This document shows positions 35,464 through 46,558 of a DNA stretch of 64,000 nucleotides, piece by piece (position 1 is the stretch's first letter; each line of letters begins with the position of its first letter). The notes beneath the pieces are model-generated. The model was not told the DNA's origin. It searched no databases and saw only the letters and a list, made by a program, of their open reading frames with translations. The DNA is from Boswellia sacra. Lineage: Eukaryota; Streptophyta; Magnoliopsida; Sapindales; Burseraceae. A program made the translations under genes and the position numbers. The stretch covers positions 372,001 to 436,000 of the forward strand of contig SNVD02010198.1 of assembly GCA_013180625.2 (NCBI GenBank), read 5' to 3'.

Positions 35464-36990
35464 TTACATGGGATGTTCAAGACTGATGGGGGAAGCAGAG
35501 GACAGAGACTGCACCTGATCATCTGGATGACCGGCTGTGTCGACCACTGGCCCCATATGAGGTGCACGAGGGAAACTATGCTCAGTGAAAGATGGACATG
35601 ATGGATCCTTTATAGGCAGTGGCTCGATCGTCTCATCCGACAGTAAAAGAGCATCCACAGATGTCACCCAGGTTACATGTGCACCTATCCGGATGCCAAC
35701 TACTGCAGTTAGCCAAATGTACTAATCTGTGGTCTGCTCCGTCTCAGTTGGTTCCAAAATGACGAGTGAACAAGCCTGCATCATCAAATAAGACATCAAA
35801 TTAAACAATGATTCATTGTGATTGATAATAGGAAAAACAATAAGTGGAACCTGACATACCCTCATAACCAACATGACATCGCATTTGATGATGTCCTCTG
35901 ACGGGGTTTTACGTGTCTTCCACTTCAATAAACGTGATATCTTCTCTGTAGACACCCCGTCCGCTTTCCCATATATTGCATCAATGTATGGCATAGCCTC
36001 GTACAACCAAACATGAATAACATAATGTATTTTAGCGATAATAGGTATTTAATAATGTAATTCAAAGAAACTAATAAACACGTCTAACATTTATTTTTCA
36101 GTATGTACCTAAATCGTGTAGGGGCACTTTTTTAAGTTATATGTCTCAGAATACTTCCCCATCTTCTTCGTCTTCTTCACTTTCATTCGGTTTTCTTAAA
36201 CTCTGCCAATCTCCCATCCAAAGCTTTTTTCATCCCTTTAAGCATCTTATCATAAGACACCAAACCCCATGGATACTCATTAAAATTATTCAATGCGTTA
36301 ACAAAATTCAATTACTTACAAGAGAAATATCTGCTTCAATCCTGTCCCATGAAAAACCGCTCTAGAATGTAATACAAGACCAACTTTTACAACATCCTCA
36401 TCTGGTATAACTGACACATCTAATGCCTAAAGTAACGGATAGAAATCAATAAGTTGCATGTCTTGACCCCAAAAGTATGTATCCAACAAATGGCACAGAT
36501 TCAGAACATTACGCATTGGTGGCACAAGGGTAACAAATTTCAAACCATTCACTAAATCGAACTCATGGGCAGAAAAAAAAATAACTCTTCCTAAAAAAAA
36601 AGAAGCCAATAATGGTAAAAAGACGAAACTACAATGATCAAATGCAAAAAAATAAAATTAATGTGCAAAATACATTGTAGTTTGAACACAATAGTTTTAC
36701 TTTCAATAAGAAACCACATTTCTTCCTAATGCCCTATTGTGTTAACCTTCCACTCGAGCACATTGTGGATCAACTAAGACGGAAAGGACAGCTCCTGAAT
36801 ATTCAAGAGAAACCCAAAACATGTATTACAAAACATGTTTTGTTGCCTTTCAATCAAGGTCGAACGAATCCAACTAATATAGTCCAAACTAGCCAAATTA
36901 GTGATAACCACATGGTAGTACTTGCTACATGGAGTCTTCAAGGTGAAGGAGAGTCCAAATTCATTTGCCATTTGCTTCAACCTTAAAAAA
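35464..36990 (-). pseudogene. Decayed DUF1985-type gene carried by the MULE
   Basis: On the minus strand, frames at about 36980-36774 (NMFCNTCFGFLLNIQE), 36609-36427 (FSAHEFDLVNGLKFVT) and 36330-36220 (IHGVWCLMIRCLKG) follow the pattern of the DUF1985 domain: a CFGxxL block, an EFxLxxGL block and a 'P/HWG...SLKG' block. Further frames at 36006-35722 and 35667-35464 continue towards the transposase. Several stops and frame changes are present. In plants DUF1985 is often fused to a Ulp1-type cysteine protease in MULEs (Kaonashi/CUMULE type, from memory). I could not find a Ulp1 His-Asp-Cys triad, so that part seems lost or unrecognisable. Confidence 0.6.
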
Positions 36991-37059
36991 AAAACAGTAC
37001 GTTTTAGTTATATATGATGGACAAAAAAGTAAAAACAAGGCAAAACATGCAACCTGCCA

Positions 37060-37565
37060 AAACGCTCGACATAGCTTGACGATGCTCGACATAGCTCAAC
37101 GAAATAAATTGATACTCGAAGTAAACTATCGAGTGTCTGACGAAACCTATGCCGAATTACTGGAAACGACATCCAAAAAGTCAGACATCTGACAACACGA
37201 CTATGTTGGATTCGAGAGTCGGATTCAGAATCCGACAAAGTTTTCCTACCGGATTCGTCTGCCTTACTTCAACTCATGTCAGATTGTGTAACCGACACTT
37301 AATGTCACGTGTTCTTCCATTTCATCGAGTGTCGATTTCGTGTAAATCGACAACTGAACCCTAAAGCCCATGAAACTGACACTCGACAGTCCCTCAATTA
37401 CATCTTGTCAAGTGTCGGATACATGAGCATACGGTCTACATGAAACTGATACTTGATGATTGTTGACATCGAGTGTCGTTTACAAAAACCAACGCTCGAC
37501 ATGCTGAAACCAACATGATGTCGAGTGTCGAGCTCGAGGGTAGATTCAAAAATCCAACACTCGGC
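37060..37565. repeat. Right subterminal array of TCGAGTGTCG-type motifs
   Basis: About a dozen copies in both orientations: CGCTCGACATAG, GATGCTCGACATAG, TATCGAGTGTCTG, ATTCGAGAGTCGG, CATCGAGTGTCGAT, ACACTCGACAG, GTCAAGTGTCGG, CATCGAGTGTCG, CGCTCGACATG and GTCGAGTGTCGAGCTCGAG. It mirrors the left array at a similar distance from the other terminus (about 0.6-1.1 kb versus 0.5-0.65 kb). Confidence 0.75.
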
Positions 37566-38094
37566 ATTGTCTTCTTCGCCACGAAACTCGTTGTATTCCA
37601 CCATTTTCACACAAATCCAACCACCATATCATACCAATCACATTCCATACTCTCAAGCAACATCAAATAATCACAAAAAACACTTAAAAACTCTAATATG
37701 GCAATCAAAATCCTTAAATCTAGCCAAATTCCCTAAATTATTCAAATTTCAAAGTTTCCTATATACAGTCTTTGATCCTTCGATTATCACTAATCCAAGC
37801 ATTATTTCAATATTAATAAGGCCAATATAAGTTCAATCAATTAAGAAAACAAGAAAAAAAAAGGAACAAATCAAACGAACTCGAAACTACTCGCTACTAC
37901 TTTCATGTTGGTTTTCCTCCTTAGGTCTAAAAGTGTTTGCGTTATTCAGAGTTTAAGGGGTGAATGTCAGTTTATTTGTAGATGCAGCGTTGCGTGGTGG
38001 TCGGTTCGAGACAAAACGAAAGTTCAAGAACTGTGGTGGTGGAAGAGGTAAGTGGAGGGAATCAGTATATCAAATGAAACAATTAAATTCATGA

Positions 38095-38202
38095 GGGCAT
38101 TTTAGTCATTTTATGCGTAAAGTGTCTATGGCATCAAAATGTGTTAGGATGTGTCTATATTTCAGTAAAACCCCCTAATTTGACCTTTTTTTGAATTTTT
38201 CC
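38095..38202 (-). repeat. Right terminal inverted repeat of the MULE
   Basis: Inverted partner of 31015-31120. It ends in a GAATTTTTCC edge and is followed by a poly-T flank. Confidence 0.85.
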
Positions 38203-39836
38203 TTTTTTTTTAATTAATAGAATTCTAATATATGACATAAAGAGTAAAACTCTTCCTCCTCCTCATTGAAAATATGATTAACATGTATCTATACTCTAAT
38301 AAGTGGATAGCTAAGTCTGGTTAATTAAGTAGTGAAGTCATATTTAATCATATTATTAATCTCTCATAGTTTATCAGAAATCAAGAGAGGCTACATCATC
38401 CGTATATTGCGGAGACTTTTCACCAATTCAAAGGCCTTTCATTCTCCATACGTTGACTTGAAATTAGATTAGAATATTTGAAAAATATTCTAGATAAATC
38501 CTTAATACATTTTATACATAACCTGGATATGAAAAGATCTGCTATTTAAGAGCCGGTTGCTTTCATTGATTAGTGAAGTCATGTTAATCTAGGAAATAAT
38601 AAGATTTTCCTTTATAATTTTCTTTCAGTATTTTTATATGATATTTAAAAGGGTGGGTATATTTGTATCCAAATAAATACTATGAACACCCATTTTATTT
38701 TTATAAAATTAAAAAAATAAATTATTTTACTTCATATTTTTTATAATGAAGAAACAAATACTTAAGTAAATATTTCTCAAATCCTTTCCTTTACAATACT
38801 AATGAAGTTTGTTAACTACACCGAGACCATATTCAAATTGATAAAAAGAACAAGAAAAGTTCATCCAGATTAATACCGAATTAAAATATAAAAACTTTAT
38901 TTTTGTTAGAATCATTTAACAATTTTCATCATAACTAAAATATATTATTGATAATTTATGTTTAGAATTAATTGTTCAACAAGAGATAAATTAGAGTTTA
39001 AGATAACATGGATTTATATTCTTACTAGATAAAATATAAAGATCTTTAATTTAATTTTGTAAAGATGGTAAAGATCTTTTATTTAATTTTTCAGTTCATA
39101 TCCTTATCAGTAAATTATTTAATATATAGTTTTGAGATAATGGGTATTCTAGCATTTATTGGGAGCAAATAGCCCCACCCTATTTAAAATTATAACTCAA
39201 TTAAAAAATAACTAAGTTGAAAAGATGTTTTCCTATAACAAGATTTAATAATTTGTCAATGACCTAGTCAAGTTCAAACCACTTTTATATATTTACCCCA
39301 TTTCTTATTTGTAATTTATGTTATTTTGCTAAACAACCGTGTAGCATTTTAATTAACAAACTAAAAACTCTTCTTCATAGTAAGCATTAAATTAACCTAA
39401 GATTTCCTTCAAAAGATAGCATGCTTCTAGGAGGAAGGATAAGACCTCCTTTAATTGCACTTAGTGAATCCTGAAAAAAACTGTGTAGAGATTGACTTAT
39501 GAGTTTGCAAACAAAAGTAGTATTATTGAAATACTTCTCTCATGATTGAGAATAGATCACTTTTGTGTAGCAATATTTAAAACTAAATTACTTAACGGAA
39601 ACTTGAGAGGTTGATGTCAAAGAAAGATTACGACATCTTAATATTAACAAAATATACCAACAAGACATAACATTGAGAATTCAAGTCGAAACAATCCAGT
39701 CTTAAAGACAATCTTGTTAACATGCAAATTTCTCGGCATCACAAAACGACATCGAACTCACAGGCGAACGGGACATACGTGTTATTAGAATCTATAAATT
39801 AATGCATATGAAAGCTAGACTCACAGCAAGCCTCTC
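38203..39836. other. AT-rich spacer downstream of the LRR-XII kinase gene
   Basis: No supported gene. A short block at about 39161-39195 (GGGAGCAAATAGCCCCACCC) resembles 44873-44893 upstream of the receptor gene. The 3' untranslated region and polyadenylation site of the minus-strand receptor must fall just below 39837. Confidence 0.55.
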
Positions 39837-42800
39837 TTAAGCCTCTACAAGATCCTTCAAAAACTTTGTTTTGATATTTTTGAGAGTGGCTACTATATCT
39901 TTCATATTCATCCTCTCCTTTGGAATATCTGCAGAGCATTTCAGTGCCAAACCCATAATGGATGATACGCAATGCTTCTTGGCTGCAAAGTGATCTTCTT
40001 CTTTGCTCAACAAGTTAGCATCTATAACTGCAGTTACCGCATTGGGTAATGACTCTTCCACCCAACATTTGAGGTTCATTTCTCCTAAAAACATTTCATC
40101 TGTGGGTTTTTTTCGCGTGAAAGTTTCCATTATCAGAATGCCAAAACTATAGATATCACCACTTATGGAAACTCGACCTTCTAGTCCATACTCTGCATTT
40201 AAACCTCAATCGTCATAAAAGTATCCAATATACTGAAAGATGGTGCAAAAGTTGCTTAAAACTTCAATATTTATTTAGTGAATACTATATATGTGTGTGT
40301 GTGCGTGCTCATAAATATATTTGAAAAAAAAAAAAAGAGAATCACCTGGGGCCATATAACCAATAGTAGCGAGTGTCATGGTATGTTTAGTTGAAGCTAC
40401 TCCATCTACAAGCTTAGCAATGCCAAAATCACTCACATGTGCAACCATATCCTCATCTAGAAGGACATTGTTGGGCTTTAGATCACAATGGATCACCGAT
40501 GTTGATGAATAACCGTGATGAAGGTATTCCAATGCAGAAGCAACATCTATCAATATATCCAACCTCTGTAGAATATCCAAAAAAAAGTTGTGAGAATACA
40601 ACCACTTCTCAAGGCTTCCCTTAGGCATGTACTGGAGTACTATAGCTTTAAAGCTATTATCGCTGCAAGTGCCAATTATTTTAACAAGATTCCGATGTCT
40701 AATATGGCGCATAACTTCACATTCAGTATTAAAACTTTTATATGCTCCATCTAGCTCCAAATTGAACACCTTTATTGCAACATTCATTCCATCAGAAAGT
40801 GTCACTTTGTAAACAGAGCCAAAACTCCCTCTACCAAGCAAGTTGCTTTCACAAAATCCATTTGTCAATTGTTGAAGCTCGGATTTTGAAATTCTTTTCC
40901 ATGTTGGTAGATTCAACAAATTGTCTTGAGTTGGCTGACTTTCTTTTCTCATATGGTATCTTATGAAAATGATAATGAGAATTATTGACACAATCGCTGG
41001 TAAAACATATCTCCAAGTACCACTTTGTTTGGATTGCTGGCTAGAGCTAGTTTTGCAAGTTGGTATTTGTAGATGAGGTGAACCACACAATCCATGATTT
41101 GATATAAATGATTCTATGGAGAAGTTTACAAAGGGTCCTCCAGTAGGAATTTCCCCTTCTAGTCCATTGAAAGACACATTAAAATAGGTCAGATGAGAAA
41201 GTGCCTCCAAGGACTTGGGAATCACACCGGAGAGACTGTTACCAGAGAGATCTAAAGTTTCTAAGCTCATCAAACTGCCAAAAGATTGAGGGATAGGGCC
41301 TTGGAATCCATTTCTTGCCAAGGAAAGAGAAGTCAGATCTTCGAAGTTGCCAATACTGCTTGGGATGTTACCTGATAACTGATTCCCCGATAAATTAAGC
41401 TTGTATAGTACTTCAAGGTTTCCAATATCTAATGGAAGAGAGCCACTTAACAAATTTGATGACAAATCTACTGCTAAGATAAATCTGAGGCCCCAGAAGG
41501 TTTGAGGTATACTGGAAGTTAATTTGTTTGAGCCTAAATAGAGACGTCTTAGAGAAGATAAATTAACCACACAGGCGGGAATGGAGCCTTGGAATTCATT
41601 ACTTTCTAAAACCAATTCAACTAAACTCTCCAATTGGCATACATCAGATGGAATAGATCCTTGTAGTTTATTATTGGAGAGATACAATCCTTGGAGCTTC
41701 TGCAGTTTACCCACTGTTTTCGGGATACAACCAGTTAAGTTATTTCCATTAAGGCTCAAAACCATCATGTTCTTCAAGTTTCCGATTTCAGCTGGGATTC
41801 CACCACTAAGTTCACAATCACTTGCATAAAAATATTCAAGAGATGTAGAGAGATTTCCAAGGGAAGTTGGAAGAATGCCCTTCAGTGGATTGTTGTTTAA
41901 GGCCAGAACATTCAAATATCTGCAATTTGTCAAAGAAGAGAGGAAACTCCATCCAAGAGTAGAAGATGTAGTGGTCAGATAATTATGGTGTAGGCTGAGC
42001 CTCTGGAGTTGTTTGCAATTACCAAGTGCATTGGGAAAAAGGCCAGAGAATGAATTCGAAGATAGCTGCAGGAACATGAGGTTAGAAGCATTGCAGATGG
42101 AAGCCGGGATTGTTCCACTGAGAAGATTTCTTGGTAAGGAAAGTTCAACAAGATTTGGAAGGTAGAGACCTATGCTTGGTGGAAGATTGCCTATAAACCG
42201 GTTTTGACTAAGGTCGATGAAATTTATGTTTGAGATATTGAACAGCATAGATGGTATGGGACCAGCTAAGGCGTTGGAACCAATAAACAAACACTTGAGA
42301 TTGCTTAGGTTTCCGATCTCTGATGGTATTTCCCCTGCCATGCACAATGTGAAAAATCATGCACCCAGATATTGGTCGATTATACAACGTCTACATATAT
42401 ATAATTTATTTACAGTCACACTACAAAGATACCAATTCATTTCCATGGTTGGAGGTAATGCTATTTATGCAGCATTACAACATTTGGTATAGGGTTGACA
42501 AAATTTAGAAGCAAGTTGGTACAAATGGCTGTGAAGCTTTAATTTCGCACAAGATGTTCGAGTTGGAAAACCTTGAAAAGATAGAAGGTATGTTCCATTT
42601 CTTTGTGATGTTTTTTGGAGCCTCAAGTATGAATTTTATGGTTATCAATTAGATTAAAAAAACTAAGGTTTAAGATATGAGTAAAAGAAAACTAGGGTCT
42701 TACAAAAACTATATTTCGATAATAAATAATTAAAAATTATTATTTTACTTTGATTTTGTGCTTGATTTTTTGATATGTTAAAATAAACTTGATGAGGATT

Positions 42801-44287
42801 CTCTTAACATTCACTTTACTAAAAACTGTTTTGTATTCTATTTCAATGATTTTTTTTTTAGAAATTTTAGACCTAGCTAAAAACAAAAAGCGTCTTAAGA
42901 TTAAAGCAATATACAATTACGATATTTTTTGAATGCCTTTTCTGATAAGCTCATTTTTACGTAAAGAAAGCCAATCAAGTGACTCTTGAAGTTTGTCTCA
43001 ATTAGATAATGCAAGGGGAGGTTGAGTTATTAGATCAAATTAGATTAGATGTTTTTGAATTAGATTATTTGAATAAATGTGAGATATTTCCACATTGAGT
43101 CACTCATATGTACTAGTTATAAGATAATTTTAATTTATTCAAATCAGATTACGTGTTCTCTATTTTTTCTTGGATCAAATTGGATTAATGGATTTATGTC
43201 TTCTAATTAAATAATGGATTTGATTGGTTGTTTCACGAGATTACCTCAAATTAGCTACTTATAAGAACCTAAAAGAAGATCCATCCATCTACCTACTACT
43301 TAGAATTTTGAATAATTTAACTATGAAATAATATGAGAAATATAAGTACTAAATAAATAGTAAATTATATATTACATATATATAGGAAAAAAATAGTAAT
43401 AGCAAAATTGTCATGAAATGTATGATTTGTGTAATTTTAATTTGTAATTGTTGATTGAACGTGGGCTAAATATTTAATAATCATTAATTTTCGCTTTAAT
43501 TATACCATAGTGAGAAACTTTTAACTAAGAACCTAACTATATTTCAAAATTTTTTTATCAGGAAACATGCACTGCAGAATACAACTAGACCAGCAAAAAA
43601 GCAACAAGCTAGCAAAAACCAAGATAAAGAAAATGTACCTTCCAAGTTGTTATCATCAAGAAATAAAAACTGAAGCTGAGTTGAGTTGCCAATACTTTTT
43701 GGTATCTGTCCTGTGAATTTGTTGTTCTTCAATATTAAACCTTCAAGCTTACTGCAATCACCTAAGCTTGAAGGAAGCTGGCCAGACATGTCGTTGGAAT
43801 TGACATTAAGCCATCTAAGTTTTGTAAGACTAGTCTTACAGATGTATCCAGGGAGGCTGCCAGATAAGTTATTGTATGATAAATCAATAACCTTCAATCG
43901 CTGTAACTGCCACAACTCTTTCGGAAGATGACCGTGGAAATTGTTGCCTCTCATTGTAAGATTTAAGAGGAACGAAAGATTTCCTATATGTGGAGGGATG
44001 GTGCCAACAAGACTCATATTTTGGAGGTTCAGGGTGGTGACTCTTTTATGGCGAGCACCGCAAGTGACACCAACCCAGTTGCATGGTGACACAGAGGTGG
44101 ACCAGTTGCTGGAAAGGAGATTGTGGGGGTCTAATTTTATGTGGGCTTTGAGTTGAAGAAGAGCAGCTTGATCTGTGATTAAGTTGTGTGCAGTCATAGC
44201 TGCCAACCTAAACATCAGAAAATGTAAAAACATCAACAGCTCAATAGGGGTAGAACCGATCATTTTCTGCCTGGAAATGTGTTGCAT
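39837..44287 (-). CDS. LRR receptor-like kinase, subfamily XII, non-RD (FLS2/EFR/Xa21 type)
   Basis: Three exons join in frame: 44287-43639, 42334-40346, 40192-39837 (TAA), giving 997 residues. Introns are 1304 bp (in the LRR region) and 153 bp (in the kinase, as in many subfamily XII genes). Order: signal peptide (LLMFLHFLMFRLAAMTA); an LRR N-terminal cap with PCNWVGVTC; about 20 LRRs with GxIPxxIGNL consensus; a membrane helix at 659-677; a kinase with GRGSFGSVY (717-725), Lys in VAIK (738), HCD (832-834) and DFG (852-854), then APEYGLEG across the last junction. Cys before the catalytic Asp makes it non-RD, a feature of pattern-recognition immune receptors; all catalytic residues are present. 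The ligand cannot be inferred. Start choice: a TATATATAT box at 44338-44348 would put the transcript start near 44310, so the ATG at 44338 is probably upstream of the RNA. ATG 44287 or 44263 is likelier. Confidence 0.93.
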
Positions 44288-44337
44288 GTTTAGTAAATGT
44301 GGATGATAAAGAACGCTCAGAAGCAATGCTGGGAGCA

Positions 44338-44348
44338 TATATATATAA
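44338..44348 (-). promoter_or_regulatory. Probable TATA box of the LRR-XII kinase gene
   Basis: TATATATAT on the minus strand, about 50-60 bp upstream of ATG 44287, the right spacing for a short leader. Confidence 0.5.
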
Positions 44349-46442
44349 CATAGATCAGTTTTCTAGCCTTTGGTTCAATTTCTGGAGAGTGAAGACCAGG
44401 ATTCAAGGAAATAGAGTGAATAGACCAAGACTTTCTGGTGAGGTTATTTGCACCTATAAAATTTATTTTCATACCCATGCTTCTAAATACACCTTGCTGA
44501 TTAAATTTTGTGAGTAATTTTTCATTTTATTCCATCTTTATAATGTCAGAATTAATCATAACAGAACTTGATAAATTAAGATTAATTTTGAAATTTAATA
44601 AATTAATTCTTAATTAGAAATCCTATTAGAAAAAATTAAATATGTGAGAATTGAGATATTTACATTATATAAGAACTTTTTATTAAAAAAAGGACTTTTG
44701 AAATATATTTTATTTTTATTAGATTTTCATTTAAATTAAATTTGATCTAGTTAATTTGGATAATTATATGAATTATTTATGAAAATTTGAGGATCAATCT
44801 AATAGAAATTAAATTATTTTAATATATTAATGGTGAGAGAGTTTAGAAGGATATGTGCGAAAATAATTTTTTTGGGCGCAAATAACCCCACCCAGATTTT
44901 AAATACCTACCTAATATAAATTTATGACTCTGCATAGTTTCTTCAGAGACTAATTAATTAACTAAAAGAAATCTTATTAGCCTCAACTGCTCGGAATCAA
45001 TCCTATTTCAAGGTCCTAAAGGATGCATAAAATCAGCAATGACCAAATCTTTTATTCACAGAATGAGAATACCGAGTAAATTTTTATTATGTTTAAGACT
45101 TTAGAATTGTAGATTAGTTCATCCAAAAAGGAGGAAAAGAAATTTGAATTTGTAATAACTTGCTGTGTGTTTACTGACTTACCTAACACACCACGAGGAA
45201 TGGACGAATCAAGGAGCTCTTTGATTTGAAGTGCAAAGCCATCTTTTATAACTCGGTCAATTGCAGATAATCAAGGCTAAATTTTCGGTAAAAGCTATAG
45301 CTACTTATTCGGGTCCTCTTGTCAGATGAAGCAACTGAATATTTTGATTATCATGTTACACGGGTCCTGTTGTAGGTCCCTAGCTAGTCCGTTTGGACCT
45401 GAGAGGGCTACACGATCGATCCCCGACTTTATTTCAGGACAGAGATTGATTACTGATTTCCAACCCCAATCGGTCAAATTTACAGAAGGAAGCCAGTGGA
45501 ATGTTTCCAAAGGTCCGTGAAGATAAGGTATTATGTATATCTTTCAAGGATTTTTTAATAGATCTTTGGCACTGATGTCGCTAGGTTCTTCATTGCATAA
45601 ACTAAAATTCACAAAAGCAAGAATCCAGAGAAAGGTGTGGAAGATAAAACAAAAATCTAGTTAAAATACTCCATTTGTCAAAAATTATAAGATAAAGAAG
45701 GGAACAAAGTATTTGGTATATCTATAGCGAATGATTCATTAGAAGGAGGGTAAGAAGGCACAGTTAGTAATTCTTTTAAAAGACTAAGTTTCTAGATTTA
45801 AAAATACTTAAGTTTGTAGATATAGGCTTAATTTGAGTATTTTTTTTTTCTAATACTTCCTCCTCTCAGGTGGCACTTGACTCGACTCATCAGCTCCATT
45901 TCCCATGATCTTCCTCATAATCAACAGTAATATCATTTCTATTATTAATTGTTTGAGTAAATGCCAATTGCATGCATGCATCTTCTATGCGTTGCCTTAA
46001 TGTCTACGGATATGTCATTTTTGGTTCTATGATAAGTTACAACAACCCCAATGGGGTTGATGTTGATCTCTATAAGATGTTCGAGATCTAATCCACTCAC
46101 ACAACAATTTTATATAAGCGTAAAGAGTTGTTCCTTGCACCTTCGACTTTTTGTCACTTTCTGAGTCAAGCAGGCCAAGGGGATTTACATTTCTTTTTAC
46201 TATGCCCATTACGAGAACAAGCTATACCAGCGAGTTTAAAGGCACGCAAACGCCACAAGCACACCTAGCAAGCCCAAAAGAACCCTGATTCAAAAGCCAT
46301 TTAAAGGCTTAAGACAAAGGTTAAAGCAACACATGATCTTCATATCTTATGTATTATTTATTGTTCTGTGTTTGCAAAATCATCCTGTGTTGTGGTATAA
46401 CTAAAAAACTTGGGCACCCCTCATGACAACAAATAATGAGCA
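44349..46442. other. Spacer upstream of the LRR-XII kinase, with an orphan exon-like piece
   Basis: Mostly AT-rich. At 45186-45275 the minus strand holds a short open stretch (AIDRVIKDGFALQIKELLDSS, then IPRGVL) ending in a perfect donor, AG then GTAAGT at 45182-45187. Open frames on both strands near 45322-45520 are less AT-rich but not recognised. A minus-strand open frame at 46209-46027 is also unrecognised. No full gene could be built. Confidence 0.4.
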
Positions 46443-46558
46443 ACCAAAAACTTCTTGTGCCATTCAAGCCGGCCAAGTTGCCAGGGAACCTGATCTGTTA
46501 ACTTGTTGCTGCTAAGTTTAAGAACATTCAGATATTTGCAGTTAGCCATGGTTGAGGG

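Larger units (their letters stand above)
31015..38202 (+). mobile_element. Mutator-like element (MULE), about 7.2 kb, with long terminal inverted repeats and two decayed genes
   Basis: Left arm 31015-31120 and right arm 38095-38202 are inverted copies. Shared landmarks from outside in are GGAAAAATT, GG(C/T)CAAATT, ATATAGACACATC, TTTTGATGCCATAGACACTTT and ATAAAATGAC, roughly 85% identical by eye over about 107 bp. Inside are a plus-strand MURA-type transposase relic with SWIM finger and a minus-strand DUF1985 relic, converging as mudrA and mudrB do in maize MuDR. MULEs usually make a 9-bp target duplication. Both flanks here are poly-T, so none can be claimed and the exact ends may be off by a few bases. 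A hAT element is nested at 31912-32656. The element is dead. Confidence 0.88.

Noticed and set aside
45322..45520. Overlapping open frames on both strands near 45.4 kb
   Set aside because: Both are open because the patch is less AT-rich. Neither translation could be tied to a family, although organellar DNA insertion was considered.
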